A stretch of 51,338 bases of DNA from an uncultured Verrucomicrobia subdivision 3 bacterium (GTDB lineage: Bacteria; Verrucomicrobiota; Verrucomicrobiia; Limisphaerales; UBA11358), in assembly GCA_903827955.1 (NCBI GenBank), contig CAIKKJ010000185.1, forward strand, positions 1 to 51,338, in the 5' to 3' direction. Both the position numbers and the translations under genes were made by a program. The notes beneath the pieces are model-generated. The model saw only the letters and a list, made by a program, of their open reading frames with translations. It made no database searches and was not told where the DNA came from. Each line of letters opens with the position of its first letter. Within the stretch, counting starts at the first letter, position 1. Positions 24,625-33,014 of this stretch are shown piece after piece.

Positions 24625-25490
24625 TTTGCAACGCGCCAGAAAAAAAAATCGCCCGCACGCAGTCGCGTCCGGCGCTCGCGCGGGAACGCGCCCGCATTGC
24701 GCGCGAACTTTTGGCGGACTGTCGCTTGTGCGCTCACGATTGCGGCGTGAACCGGCTTGCGGGCGAAACGGGTTTGTGCCACGCCACGGCGGAGGCGCGA
24801 TTTTTTTTGGCGCAAACGGAAGTGTCGGATGAACTGGAGCTGATTCCCACTTTCGCGGTGGCGTTGAGCGGCTGCGATATGCGCTGCGATTTTTGCATCA
24901 CCGGCAAGGAGAGCTGGAATCCCCGCGCCGGGCTTGGTTTTTCGGCGGCGGAAATTGCGGAGCGAGCAAAAGCTGCGCTCGCGGACGGCGCAAAAACCAT
25001 CATGTTGCTCGGCGGCGAACCGACGATTCATCTGCCCGCCGCGCTGGAATTTGTTTCGCACCTGCCCGCTGACGCCAAGCTGGTCTGGAAAACCAACGCG
25101 CACGGCTCGGCGCAAGCGCGCGAATTGCTCGACGGCATTTTTGACGTGTGGCTCGCGGATTTCAAATTCGGCAACAACGCCTGCGCACAACGGCTGGCGA
25201 AGACGCCGGATTACGTCCGCGTCGTGCGGGACAATTTGCTTTGGGCGAATGGCCACAGCGAACTCATCGTGCGGCATTTGTTGTTGCCGGGTCACGTCGA
25301 GTGCTGCTGGCGGCCGGTGGCGGCATGGCTCGCGGAAAATCTGCCGGATGTGAAGGTGAATTTGCGTTCCGGTTTCTGGCCGGCGTGGCAGGCGTCACGT
25401 CACGCTGAATTGCGCCACACAGTTTCCGTTTTGGAGACGCAGCGCGCCGGGGATATTGCGGACGAGTTTGGATTGCCTTTGATACCATGA
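24621..25490 (+). CDS. radical SAM protein, PflA/COG1313 type
   Basis: 289 residues. An N-terminal cysteine block (CRLCAHDCGVNRLAGETGLC, residues about 34-53) typical of COG1313 precedes the radical SAM cluster motif CX3CX2C in GCDMRCDFC near residue 84. Then follow MLLGGEPTIH, the SAM-binding GGE, and DVWLADFKFG. Members are annotated as pyruvate formate-lyase activating enzyme-like, but the target protein is usually unknown. No formate-lyase gene is present in the window. Linked by four-base overlaps both to the rhomboid-like gene before it and to the 55-codon gene after it. Confidence 0.88.
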   Translation: MICNAPEKKIARTQSRPALARERARIARELLADCRLCAHDCGVNRLAGETGLCHATAEARFFLAQTEVSDELELIPTFAVALSGCDMRCDFCITGKESWNPRAGLGFSAAEIAERAKAALADGAKTIMLLGGEPTIHLPAALEFVSHLPADAKLVWKTNAHGSAQARELLDGIFDVWLADFKFGNNACAQRLAKTPDYVRVVRDNLLWANGHSELIVRHLLLPGHVECCWRPVAAWLAENLPDVKVNLRSGFWPAWQASRHAELRHTVSVLETQRAGDIADEFGLPLIP

Positions 25491-25654
25491 AAAAAAGAAC
25501 GGACGAACTGAACACGGAGCTTTTAATTTTGCCGGATGGCCGGATACTGGTTCAGAACCTGACCCAACCAATGGCCGAAGTTTTACGCCAACTAAATCCG
25601 CGCGACCAGGTCATCGCCCCGCGTGCCGCCAAAAACACCAAACGTAGTTCATGA
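25487..25654 (+). CDS. 55-residue protein between radical SAM and AAA genes
   Basis: MKKRTDELNTELLILPDGRI then LVQNLTQPMAEVLRQLNPRD and a basic tail. Its ATG overlaps the preceding stop (ATGA) and its TGA overlaps the AAA gene's start (ATGA), so it is locked between two genes by translational coupling; such a pattern rarely arises by chance. The ILPDGRILVQNLT segment looks like two short beta strands, followed by a helix. No family recognised. It could be a substrate of the radical SAM enzyme or an adaptor of the ATPase; this is inference. Confidence 0.75.
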   Translation: MKKRTDELNTELLILPDGRILVQNLTQPMAEVLRQLNPRDQVIAPRAAKNTKRSS

Positions 25655-27192
25655 ATTTTCAAACTGAAATCGAGACGCTTATCCGGGCGCGCTACCCGAT
25701 TCTTTACCTCATCACCAACGAGGAAATGCGCGTGCAAAACCTGATTGTTGAAATCGCGGCGAAGCGGCAAAAAAAAGTTTACGAGTGGACGTTCAGCAAC
25801 GGCATCGTCCCGGCTGGCGCGTCCATCCAATCGAAGACCAGCCGCAACGCATCGACCAAAGACCCGCTCGCCGCGTTGGATCAGGTCATCGAGCAAGTCG
25901 AGCCGGCGATTTTTTTGTTCAAGGATTTTCATCCGTTCCTGACGAAAAACAATTACGCCATCATTCGCAAGTTGAAGGACATTGCGCTGCATCTGAAAAA
26001 CAGTTTCAAGACCATCATCCTGATTTCGCCAGTGATGGAAATTCCCGCCGAGCTGGACAAGGAAGTCACCGTGCTGATTTTTCCGCAGCCGACGAAGGAA
26101 GATTTGGGCGTGCTGCTCGACAAAATCGTCGCCGAGCTGCGCGACCACAAGCAAATCCAGATTAATCTCGACGCCGAAGGCCGCGACCGGCTGTTGTCGG
26201 CGGCGCTGGGCCTCACGCTGGGCGAGGCAGAAAATGTCTTCGCCAAAATCATCGTGCAGGAGCAGTGCTTGAACGGCAACCATGTGAACGAAGTTTTTGC
26301 CGAGAAGCAGCAGATCATCCGCAAGAGCGGCTTGCTGGAATATTATTCGGCGGATGAAGATTTTTCCAACGTCGGCGGACTGGACGTGCTGAAAGACTGG
26401 CTGAACAAGCGTTCCGTGGCGTTCACCGACGAAGCGCGGGCGTTCGGCCTGCCCGCGCCGAAAGGCATTTTGCTGCTCGGCGTGCAAGGTTGCGGAAAAA
26501 GTCTGTGCGCGAAAGCGGTGTCGCGGTTGTGGCAACTACCGCTGCTGCGATTCGACATGGGACGAATGTTTGGCAGCCTCGTCGGCTCGTCGGAAGAAAA
26601 TGTGCGGCGCGCGATTGCCGTGGCGGAATCCGTGGCGCCGGCGGTGTTGTGGGTGGACGAAATTGACAAGGCGTTTGTCGGCTCGCAAAGCTCCGGCGCG
26701 ACGGACGGCGGCACGACGGCGCGCGTGTTCGGAACCTTTTTGACCTGGCTCTCGGAAAAAAAAGCGCCGGTGTTTGTGGTTACGACGGCGAATGACGTTT
26801 CGCAACTGCCGCCGGAGCTGCTGCGCAAAGGTCGCCTCGATGAAATTTTTTATGTGGACTTGCCGAGTGCGGAAGACCGTGAGGTTATTTTTAAAATTCA
26901 CCTGACGAAACGCGGGCGCGACGCGGCGAAGTTTGATTTGCCGGCGATGGTCGTGGCGAGCGCGGAATTCAGCGGCGCGGAAATCGAGGAGTCCATCATC
27001 AGCGCTCTCTACGACGCGTTTTACGACAAGCGGGAACTGGACACCGGCCACATTCTGGCCGCGCTGGCACAGACGGTTCCGCTGGCGAAAACGATGTCCG
27101 AGAAAATCAACGCCCTGCGCAAATGGGCTGTCGGCCGCGCGCGCAATGCCAGTGCCGCCACGGTTTTTGTGCCCAGCGAAATTACGGAATAA
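25651..27192 (+). CDS. Ycf46-like AAA+ ATPase
   Basis: 513 residues. The N-terminal about 240 residues ([25 protein letters not shown]-like [10 protein letters not shown]) are characteristic of the Ycf46 group known from plastids and cyanobacteria. The AAA+ core follows: Walker [14 protein letters not shown] near 280, Walker [13 protein letters not shown] near 330, [21 protein letters not shown] as sensor and arginine region, then the small helical domain. The two partners usually found with this ATPase, DUF1257 and DUF2997, follow at 27516 and 27978. The biochemical task is not established; an ATP-driven remodelling role in the cytosol is inferred from the fold. Confidence 0.87.
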   Translation: MNFQTEIETLIRARYPILYLITNEEMRVQNLIVEIAAKRQKKVYEWTFSNGIVPAGASIQSKTSRNASTKDPLAALDQVIEQVEPAIFLFKDFHPFLTKNNYAIIRKLKDIALHLKNSFKTIILISPVMEIPAELDKEVTVLIFPQPTKEDLGVLLDKIVAELRDHKQIQINLDAEGRDRLLSAALGLTLGEAENVFAKIIVQEQCLNGNHVNEVFAEKQQIIRKSGLLEYYSADEDFSNVGGLDVLKDWLNKRSVAFTDEARAFGLPAPKGILLLGVQGCGKSLCAKAVSRLWQLPLLRFDMGRMFGSLVGSSEENVRRAIAVAESVAPAVLWVDEIDKAFVGSQSSGATDGGTTARVFGTFLTWLSEKKAPVFVVTTANDVSQLPPELLRKGRLDEIFYVDLPSAEDREVIFKIHLTKRGRDAAKFDLPAMVVASAEFSGAEIEESIISALYDAFYDKRELDTGHILAALAQTVPLAKTMSEKINALRKWAVGRARNASAATVFVPSEITE

Positions 27193-27215
27193 TAAACGCA
27201 GTCCAAGAAATTTTC

Positions 27216-27509
27216 ATGGAAAACTGGTTTGAATATTTTAAGGATCGCCGGTTCGTGCCCGTGTTTTTTGTGACGCTGGTGGTGCTTTTGCCTGGCATTG
27301 CAGCTGGTGGCATTGCGCTCCGCGCTGCCGAGAGCAACGGCCTTTTGAAATATTGGCCGGGTGTCGTGGGCATTATTTTGTTGGTCGTGGTCGTTTTAAT
27401 TTGCCGCGCCGCCGTGCAAGCCCGCGCCCGTCGGCGCAACCGGTATAAACTTTCGCCTTTGTCGCGTGACGAATTGGGCAAGGCTCGGTCTAAACTGGTG
27501 AAGCATTAA
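27216..27509 (+). CDS. small two-helix membrane protein
   Basis: 97 residues, two membrane helices (VPVFFVTLVVLLPGIAAGGI and YWPGVVGIILLVVVVLICRA) and a basic cytosolic tail ending in RDELGKARSKLVKH. No known family recognised. It sits between the Ycf46-like ATPase and the DUF1257 gene, suggesting a membrane anchor for the complex. Start at 27216 (TTTTCATGG) chosen because the frame upstream lies inside the ATPase gene. Confidence 0.72.
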   Translation: MENWFEYFKDRRFVPVFFVTLVVLLPGIAAGGIALRAAESNGLLKYWPGVVGIILLVVVVLICRAAVQARARRRNRYKLSPLSRDELGKARSKLVKH

Positions 27510-27515
27510 AATTTT

Positions 27516-27974
27516 ATGAGTTGTGTCTGCATCTTGACTCCCGTGATCATCGCCTCGTGGCCGCAATTCACCGCCGCAGTTGTGGCGGCGGCGACCACGC
27601 TCGGCTACACGGCGGTGACGGGAGATAATTCCGCGTCCACCGAGGAACGGCGGGCGGTCAGCCTGGAAATCGCCCAAAGCGAAATCGTGACGAACCAGCT
27701 CGGCCGCGACCAGAAAATCTCGGTGACGCGCGGCGGCGTGACGGTGACGTTCTCGCGCGATGCGCGCGGCAAGGCCAGCGTGTGTGTGACGGGCGAAGGC
27801 TATTCCGACGACGAGTTGCGTGCATTCGGCGAGGAATTGAGCCAGCGCGTCGTCCAAAAATACGTTCACCAAAAACTCCTCGACGAGGTGCGTGCGCGCG
27901 GCTTCAACGTGGTGGAGGAGGAAGTGGACAAGACCAACTCCATCCGCATCAAGGTGCGGCATTGGGATAATTGA
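27516..27974 (+). CDS. DUF1257 (Ycf35-like) protein
   Basis: 152 residues. The middle and end match DUF1257: a strand-rich core around GVTVTFSRDARGKASVCVTG, a helix ELSQRVVQKYVHQKLLDEVR, and a last strand GFNVVEEEVDKTNSIRIKV. This family is a regular companion of Ycf46-like ATPases and DUF2997 proteins, and here all three are adjacent. Function is unknown. The N-terminus (MSCVCILTPVIIASWPQFTA) is somewhat hydrophobic but not a clear signal peptide. The next gene begins four bases after its stop. Confidence 0.8.
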   Translation: MSCVCILTPVIIASWPQFTAAVVAAATTLGYTAVTGDNSASTEERRAVSLEIAQSEIVTNQLGRDQKISVTRGGVTVTFSRDARGKASVCVTGEGYSDDELRAFGEELSQRVVQKYVHQKLLDEVRARGFNVVEEEVDKTNSIRIKVRHWDN

Positions 27975-27977
27975 CTT

Positions 27978-28184
27978 ATGCCCCAACGCGAATTTGACAT
28001 CACCATTGCACCGGACGGCAGCGTGGAAATCCATGTGCAAGGCTACAAAGGCAAGAGCTGTCTCGAAGCGATGAAAATATTCGAGCAGGCCGTGGGCGAA
28101 ATAAAATTGCAACGCGAGACCAGCGAGTTTTACGAGCCGGACGAGCAGGTGCAATTCAACCTTGAAAACAAAGGCCGAAGGTAG
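27978..28184 (+). CDS. DUF2997 domain protein
   Basis: 68 residues. REFDITIAPDGSVEIHVQGY followed by GKSCLEAMKIFEQAVGEIK is the DUF2997 pattern (a strand pair then a helix with a conserved Gly-Lys-Cys). It accompanies DUF1257 and Ycf46-like ATPases; the conserved Cys within GKSC is a candidate functional residue. It is separated from DUF1257 by three bases. Function unknown. Confidence 0.82.
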   Translation: MPQREFDITIAPDGSVEIHVQGYKGKSCLEAMKIFEQAVGEIKLQRETSEFYEPDEQVQFNLENKGRR

Positions 28185-28219
28185 AATGCAGAACCCGCCC
28201 TAACCCGCGCACGTCACGG

Positions 28220-29116
28220 ATGAACGAAGATCAATTTGCCTCGCCCTTCTACCCGCCCCGCGCGCGGTGGTGGAGCCGGATTTTTGCTCCGTGGTTCCGT
28301 TTCCAGCGCGCGTTGCACTTGGAAAAAATCCATTGCCCGAGCGGCTACTCGTCTGGTGAAACTTTTCTGTCGCTGTTCGTGCCTGGACTTTCCTTCATCG
28401 TGTCGAATCGGCGAATGCTGGGTTTCGCTATCCTCGGAGTCTATTGCGTTTGTGTGCCGTTTTATTTTTTCCGTCTGGGCTTCGTGGAAGGCAGTTTTGC
28501 CTACGGCTTGATGCTGGCGGCACACGCAACGAGTATTTTTTATTTGATGTCCAATTGGCTTGGCGAAATGGAATTGTTCAACAAGCTTGGCCTGGCGTTT
28601 GGTTCGCTGCTCGCCGTGTGGCTGCTGTTCTATTTGCCGGCGGTGAGCTGGTTTCAACATCACATCGCCGTGCCGTTACAAGTGCGCGGACAGGTGGTGG
28701 TGATGGAACCGCATCTGCGTCCGGCGGAAGTGAAGCGCGGCGACCGCATCATGTTTCAGTTGGACGAAGTGGAAATTGGTCAGTCGCATGGTGCTGGCGG
28801 CGCGGTTATAGTTCGTTCCGGAGTCGGTTGGGGACCGGTGCTCGCGCTACCGGGCGACCGGATTTTATTTTCAACCAATATGTTTTCCGTCAACGGCGTC
28901 GGGCAAACTAACTTGGCGCACATGCCGGACTCCGGGGAATTACTGATGCCGACAAACCGCTGGTTTGTCTGGCCGGAGTTTGCTATCAACTCCCGCGGCA
29001 ACGTGAGCGAGGCCAACATTTCCGGACTCATCATGCAACTGTCATCCGTCGCCGCGACCCAGATGACCGGACGGCCATATCCGTCATGGCTCGGGCGCAA
29101 ACAAAAAATACCATGA
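28220..29116 (+). CDS. membrane protein with signal-peptidase-like domain lacking catalytic residues
   Basis: 298 residues. About three or four membrane helices occupy residues 50-150. The C-terminal half resembles the S26 signal peptidase fold: VVMEPHLRPAEVKRGDRIMF aligns with the S-M-x-P-T-L...GD box, and GPVLALPGDRILFSTNMFSV with the K-R-V-x-G-L-P-G-D box. The catalytic Ser position is Val and the Lys position is Gly, so peptidase activity is not expected. This reading is from local motif comparison only. It ends in an ATGA overlap with the TPR gene, placing it in the same operon as the Ycf46-like group and pilT. Confidence 0.6.
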   Translation: MNEDQFASPFYPPRARWWSRIFAPWFRFQRALHLEKIHCPSGYSSGETFLSLFVPGLSFIVSNRRMLGFAILGVYCVCVPFYFFRLGFVEGSFAYGLMLAAHATSIFYLMSNWLGEMELFNKLGLAFGSLLAVWLLFYLPAVSWFQHHIAVPLQVRGQVVVMEPHLRPAEVKRGDRIMFQLDEVEIGQSHGAGGAVIVRSGVGWGPVLALPGDRILFSTNMFSVNGVGQTNLAHMPDSGELLMPTNRWFVWPEFAINSRGNVSEANISGLIMQLSSVAATQMTGRPYPSWLGRKQKIP

Positions 29117-29892
29117 GCCGTTTCGTCAACTTGGAACTTGGCGGTGAATCGGAAAATCGGCCGCCGCAATCACCGTCGGCGCTGGTGAAGGACGAGGCGT
29201 ATTATCTCGCCGAGGCGCGCACGGCGTTTGAAAACGGCGACCACGAGCAAGGTCTGCGCTTCTACTCCAAAGTTCTCGAATACAATCCCAAGAACGCCGC
29301 TGCGTGGACGGGGCAGGTGCGGATGCTCATCGAAGTCGGCGAATTTCGCGAAGCAAAATTGTGGGCGGACAAGGCGCTCGAAAGATTTCCCAACGAGCCG
29401 GAATTGCTCGCGGCCAAAGCCGTCGCGCTTGGTCGCAGTGGCGATTTGCAGGGCGCGCTCGCGTTTTCCGATGCGAGCATTGAGGAGCGCGGCGACACGC
29501 CTTACGTCTGGCTCGCGCGCGGTGATGTGCTGCTGGCGCGGGCCGAGCAGCGGGCGAATTATTGTTTTGAAAAAGCGCTGCTGCTCGCGCGGAACGACTG
29601 GTTCACGCTGGTGCTGGCGGCGCGCATCCGGATGTATTACGAGCAGTTTGTGCTCGCGCTGAAATTGATCCAGCAGGCGGTGGAATTGAACCCCGGCCAT
29701 TTTCTGGTGTGGCTGGTGCAGGGCGAATGTCAGCACGCGCTTGGCATGATTGGTTCGGCGGAAAATTCCTTCAAGCAGGCGCTGGAATTAAATCCGCACC
29801 ACGCGGCGGCGGATGCGGCGGTGCAAAAAATTTCGCAAACGGGAATGGTGGCGCGACTGCGCGGTAAACTGCGGGAACTTTTCAAATCATGA
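29113..29892 (+). CDS. TPR repeat protein
   Basis: 259 residues, soluble. Tandem tetratricopeptide repeats start around residue 40 (AYYLAEARTAFENGDHEQGL, LRFYSKVLEYNPKNAAAW) and continue to GSAENSFKQALELNPHHAAA near the end, followed by a basic tail. TPR arrays bind partner proteins. The start at 29113 overlaps the preceding stop (ATGA) and the stop overlaps the pilT start (ATGA), so it probably serves the pilus or the complex encoded upstream. No signal peptide is seen. Confidence 0.83.
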   Translation: MSRFVNLELGGESENRPPQSPSALVKDEAYYLAEARTAFENGDHEQGLRFYSKVLEYNPKNAAAWTGQVRMLIEVGEFREAKLWADKALERFPNEPELLAAKAVALGRSGDLQGALAFSDASIEERGDTPYVWLARGDVLLARAEQRANYCFEKALLLARNDWFTLVLAARIRMYYEQFVLALKLIQQAVELNPGHFLVWLVQGECQHALGMIGSAENSFKQALELNPHHAAADAAVQKISQTGMVARLRGKLRELFKS

Positions 29893-30950
29893 GCATGGAA
29901 ACCTTGGGCCGCCTGCTGACGGCGGTGAACGAACACGACGCGTCCGATTTGCACCTCGTCGCAGGTGTGCCGCCGGCGTTCCGCGTGAATGGCGAAATCA
30001 TCATCGCTGACGAGGACGCGCTGTCCGAGGAAGAAATTGACTCGATGGCCGCGAGCCTGATGAACGAGCAGCAGCGGAAAAAATTCGAGCACGAATGGGA
30101 ATTGTGCATCTCCATTTTGCACAGCGCCGCTGGCCGCGTGCGCGTGACGTTTTACAAGCGGAACAATCACACCGAACTGAGCCTGCGTTTCTGCGGCGAA
30201 AAAGTTGCGGAGCGCAAGGAGCTTGGTTTGCCCGAACGCATTGACGAACTGGCGCGCAAGCCGAACGGACTTGTGCTCATCACCGGGCCGACGGGTGCGG
30301 GCAAGACGACGACGCTGAATTATCTCGTGGACCTCATCAACCGCGAGCGTCGCTGCAAGATTGTGACGATTGAAGACCCGATTGAATTCGTCCATCAAAA
30401 CAAGCGCGCCATCGTCGTGCAGCAGGAAGTGTTGACGGATGTGCGTTCCTTCAACCGCGCGCTCATCCACGTTTTGCGGCAGGATCCAGACGTGATTGTC
30501 GTCGGCGAAATGCGCGACCACGAGGCGATTTCCACCGCGCTCACGGCGGCGGAAACCGGACACCTCGTGCTGGCCACGATGCACTCGCCGAATGTTTCGC
30601 ACGCGCTGGAACGCATTATCGGCGTGTTCGAGGGCAGCGCGCAGAAACAAATTGTGCTGCAAGTTTCCAACGCCTTGCAGGGAATCATCGCGCAGGATTT
30701 GCTGCCGAGCGCCGACCGTTCGCGCCGCGTGCTGGCCTACGAACTTCTCGTGGCCACGGGCGCGGTGCGAAATCTCATCCGCGAAAATCAACTGCACCAT
30801 CTGGAGAACACGATTCAGATGGGCCGCAAGGAAGGCATGGTGCTGATGGATAATTGCCTCTACGACCTCTATTGCAAATGCGCCATCACCTACGACACCG
30901 CGATGAGCCGCGCGCGGCATCCGGAGCGGATTGCGCAGCAGAAGACGTGA
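29889..30950 (+). CDS. pilT: PilT/PilU-type pilus retraction ATPase
   Basis: 353 residues. An N-terminal PAS-like domain (SDLHLVAGVPPAFRVNGEI) is followed by the secretion ATPase core: Walker A GPTGAGKTTT near 135, Asp box TIEDPIEFVH, Walker B-like VIVVGEMRD, and the histidine region AETGHLVLATMHS. The C-terminal AVRNLIREN is the PilT-specific motif needed for retraction. It works as a hexamer at the inner membrane powering twitching or pilus retraction. Last gene of the co-directional run that starts at 23164; the PilC homologue is about 2 kb downstream. Confidence 0.93.
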   Translation: MSMETLGRLLTAVNEHDASDLHLVAGVPPAFRVNGEIIIADEDALSEEEIDSMAASLMNEQQRKKFEHEWELCISILHSAAGRVRVTFYKRNNHTELSLRFCGEKVAERKELGLPERIDELARKPNGLVLITGPTGAGKTTTLNYLVDLINRERRCKIVTIEDPIEFVHQNKRAIVVQQEVLTDVRSFNRALIHVLRQDPDVIVVGEMRDHEAISTALTAAETGHLVLATMHSPNVSHALERIIGVFEGSAQKQIVLQVSNALQGIIAQDLLPSADRSRRVLAYELLVATGAVRNLIRENQLHHLENTIQMGRKEGMVLMDNCLYDLYCKCAITYDTAMSRARHPERIAQQKT

Positions 30951-31006
30951 TGGTTTTTAGAACTATCGGCTGATAGTGAACATTTCGCGCAAGTGATGCA
31001 GGTTTT

Positions 31007-31348
31007 ATGTTTTCAGTTCGAAATGTCGTTGTGGTCGCGATGATGCAAATAGGTGTCATCGTAGCTGGTGTCTTAGGGGCAGGTCTCTGGCATAAATTTC
31101 AAGTCGCGAATGGTGTTCATATTCTTACGGCGACTGCTTTTTTGTTTGATCATGGTGTGTTTGGGTTCGTCGTTCCAGTTGTTTGGTCAGCTTTTATTTT
31201 GATGCTAAATGGTCGGCAGGAAATTTCCGATGCGGCATTATTTCTGGCATTTTGGCTGGGTGTTATGCTTCTGCTTGGACTCACAATGTTCGTCATTTAT
31301 GCGGACTTTTTCCCCTTTTTCAGAACGATGCGGGAGCTCGCTGGTTAA
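31007..31348 (+). CDS. small membrane protein of unknown function
   Basis: 113 residues with three hydrophobic helices (VVVVAMMQIGVIVAGVLGAG, a middle one around FGFVVPVVWSAFIL, and FLAFWLGVMLLLGLTMFVIY). Codons are AT-richer than in its neighbours, which may mean recent arrival or weak selection. No known motif. It stands between pilT and a TPR gene with 56 and 65 bases on either side. The ATG at 31007 is preceded by GGTTTT. Confidence 0.6.
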   Translation: MFSVRNVVVVAMMQIGVIVAGVLGAGLWHKFQVANGVHILTATAFLFDHGVFGFVVPVVWSAFILMLNGRQEISDAALFLAFWLGVMLLLGLTMFVIYADFFPFFRTMRELAG

Positions 31349-31413
31349 ATTTTTTGTTTGCGACATTATCGTGACGAGCTGAATTTATACATGTGATTTT
31401 TGCCAGCATTGTC

Positions 31414-32499
31414 ATGGAATTTTTCTGGTCGGTCATCATTCTCGTTGGTGGCGGCTGGCTGCTGTGGCGCGGGCTAAAACGTTCGGACGAGCAGGGGACG
31501 TTGCTCATCAAAATTATTGCTTCCGTTGCGCTCGCTGCCGGGGAATTTTTCTTCGTGCACGGCGAGTTGGGCCAACTGCAATCTGGTTCGCCGCCGGATA
31601 ACGCGCTGGCCACCTTTGCCAGCGTCGGCTCGATTCTGGTGGTCGGTGCGTTGCTCGCCGGGTTGTGGACGCCGCAGATCAGCGCGCTGCTGTTCAGCCC
31701 GATCACCAACCTGCTGGACGGCGGCAATGAAAAGCCGGAGCACCGGCCGTTTTATTCCATCGCCGAGTCGCGGCGCAAAAAGGGCGACATCGTGGGAGCC
31801 ATCGCGGAGGTGCGGCGACAGTTGGGAAAATTCCCCAATCATTTCGAGGGTGTGCTGCTGCTCGCAAGTTTGCAGGCAGAAAATCTAAAAGACTTTACGG
31901 CGGCAGAAATTACGCTCGAACAATTTTGCGCGTCGTCCGCAGCGACCGACAACCACATCGCTGCCGCGTGGAATGCACTAGCGGACTGGCACCTAAAAAC
32001 CGGGCGCGCCGCGAATGCCGCTCGTGCCGCGTTGCAAAAAATCATCGCGCGAATGCCGGGAACGGAACTAGCGTTGCTCGCCGAGCAACGCCTCGCGCAT
32101 TTGGGCGGAGCCGATGCCAAGGAAACGATTGAACCGGGGCGGCTGGCAGCGGCGCACATCAAACATTTGGAAAAGAATCCCGACGATGCCGAGGTGCGGG
32201 AAAAATTGGCGGTGATTTACGCGCGGGATTTCCGGCGGCTGGACCTGGCAACGGCGGAACTGCTCGTGCTCATTGACGATGCCCGCCATGCGCCGAAAGA
32301 GATTGCGCGCTGGCTGAATTTGCTGGCGAATCTCCAGATTGAGCTAGGCGCGGACGTGGCCACGGTGCGCGGCACGTTGGAGACAATTGTGGCGCGGTTT
32401 CCCGATTTGCCGGTGGCTGCCGCCACGCGCGAACGGCTGGCGCGCATCGAAGCCAAGCTGGCCGTAAAAAACGCCGGACAAAATGTCCGGCGTTGGTAA
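31414..32499 (+). CDS. membrane-anchored TPR-like protein
   Basis: 361 residues. Three hydrophobic segments occupy the first 95 residues (FFWSVIILVGGGWLLWRGLK, then two more), then a soluble region of helical repeats with TPR spacing (RPFYSIAESRRKKGDIVGAI, AAAHIKHLEKNPDDAEVREK, ATAELLVLIDDARHAPKEIA). Likely a scaffold exposed from the inner membrane. The ATG at 31414 is preferred to a GTG seven codons earlier. The last codons overlap a strong inverted repeat (32470-32494) that acts as a terminator for the opposite strand. Confidence 0.75.
   Translation: MEFFWSVIILVGGGWLLWRGLKRSDEQGTLLIKIIASVALAAGEFFFVHGELGQLQSGSPPDNALATFASVGSILVVGALLAGLWTPQISALLFSPITNLLDGGNEKPEHRPFYSIAESRRKKGDIVGAIAEVRRQLGKFPNHFEGVLLLASLQAENLKDFTAAEITLEQFCASSAATDNHIAAAWNALADWHLKTGRAANAARAALQKIIARMPGTELALLAEQRLAHLGGADAKETIEPGRLAAAHIKHLEKNPDDAEVREKLAVIYARDFRRLDLATAELLVLIDDARHAPKEIARWLNLLANLQIELGADVATVRGTLETIVARFPDLPVAAATRERLARIEAKLAVKNAGQNVRRW
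32470..32494 (-). terminator. rho-independent terminator for the minus-strand lipoprotein gene, inside the end of the TPR gene
   Basis: AACGCCGGACA and TGTCCGGCGTT form a perfect 11-base-pair stem around a three-base loop. Read on the minus strand the stem is followed by a run of T (GCGTTTTTT), the classical shape. It lies 24 bases past the lipoprotein gene's stop and is at the same time coding sequence (NAGQNVRR) of the converging TPR gene. Confidence 0.85.
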
Positions 32500-32518
32500 G
32501 CGGAAAGTTTTGGCCAAA

Positions 32519-32914
32519 TCAGCGCGCAAGCTGTAGCGCGATTTCTTTTTCCAGTTCGTGCACGACATTGATGTCGCTGACGCCCCATTTGGTGCGGGCT
32601 TGCACATCCACCTGCGTAGTTTTGGCGTCAATGCCCTCGACGCGGATATAGACCTTGGCGTCATTCACGCGGCCGAGCAGCGAGCGGACGGTGTTGGTGG
32701 TGTCATGCGGAATTTTTTCGGTGAGCATCACGCCGTTTTGTTGGATGACGGCGATGGAGGCTTGATAGACCTGATCCACGGTGCGGTTGTAGCGCCCGGC
32801 CACGGTGTCCTTGCTCCAGGTGGTGGCAAAGGCGTTGTCATCGGTCACAGTGCTAACGCAGCCAGTGGCCACGATGGCGACCCCAGCGAGAACGGCGAAA
32901 ATTTTGTTTTTCAT
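32519..32914 (-). CDS. DUF3568-like lipoprotein
   Basis: 131 residues. A signal peptide KNKIFAVLAGVAIVATGCVS has an A-T-G-C lipobox, so the mature protein would start at Cys about residue 19 and be lipid-anchored. The mature part (DTVAGRYNRTVDQVYQASIA, then a strand-rich region to DINVVHELEKEIALQLAR) fits small DUF3568 lipoproteins. The ATG at 32914 is chosen because it starts the signal peptide directly; the in-frame extension upstream would bury it. It stands alone on the minus strand, with its own terminator and a 100-base divergent region shared with the PilC gene. Function unknown. Confidence 0.82.
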   Translation of the reverse strand: MKNKIFAVLAGVAIVATGCVSTVTDDNAFATTWSKDTVAGRYNRTVDQVYQASIAVIQQNGVMLTEKIPHDTTNTVRSLLGRVNDAKVYIRVEGIDAKTTQVDVQARTKWGVSDINVVHELEKEIALQLAR

Positions 32915-33014
32915 AAGGCCGACAATCAAACGCGAAATGCCGCGCAGGTCAAGCAAGTTTCAATAAACGTTTTTTGCAACTTTCATCCGCGCCCGGTTTT
33001 GAATACAAGTCTTT

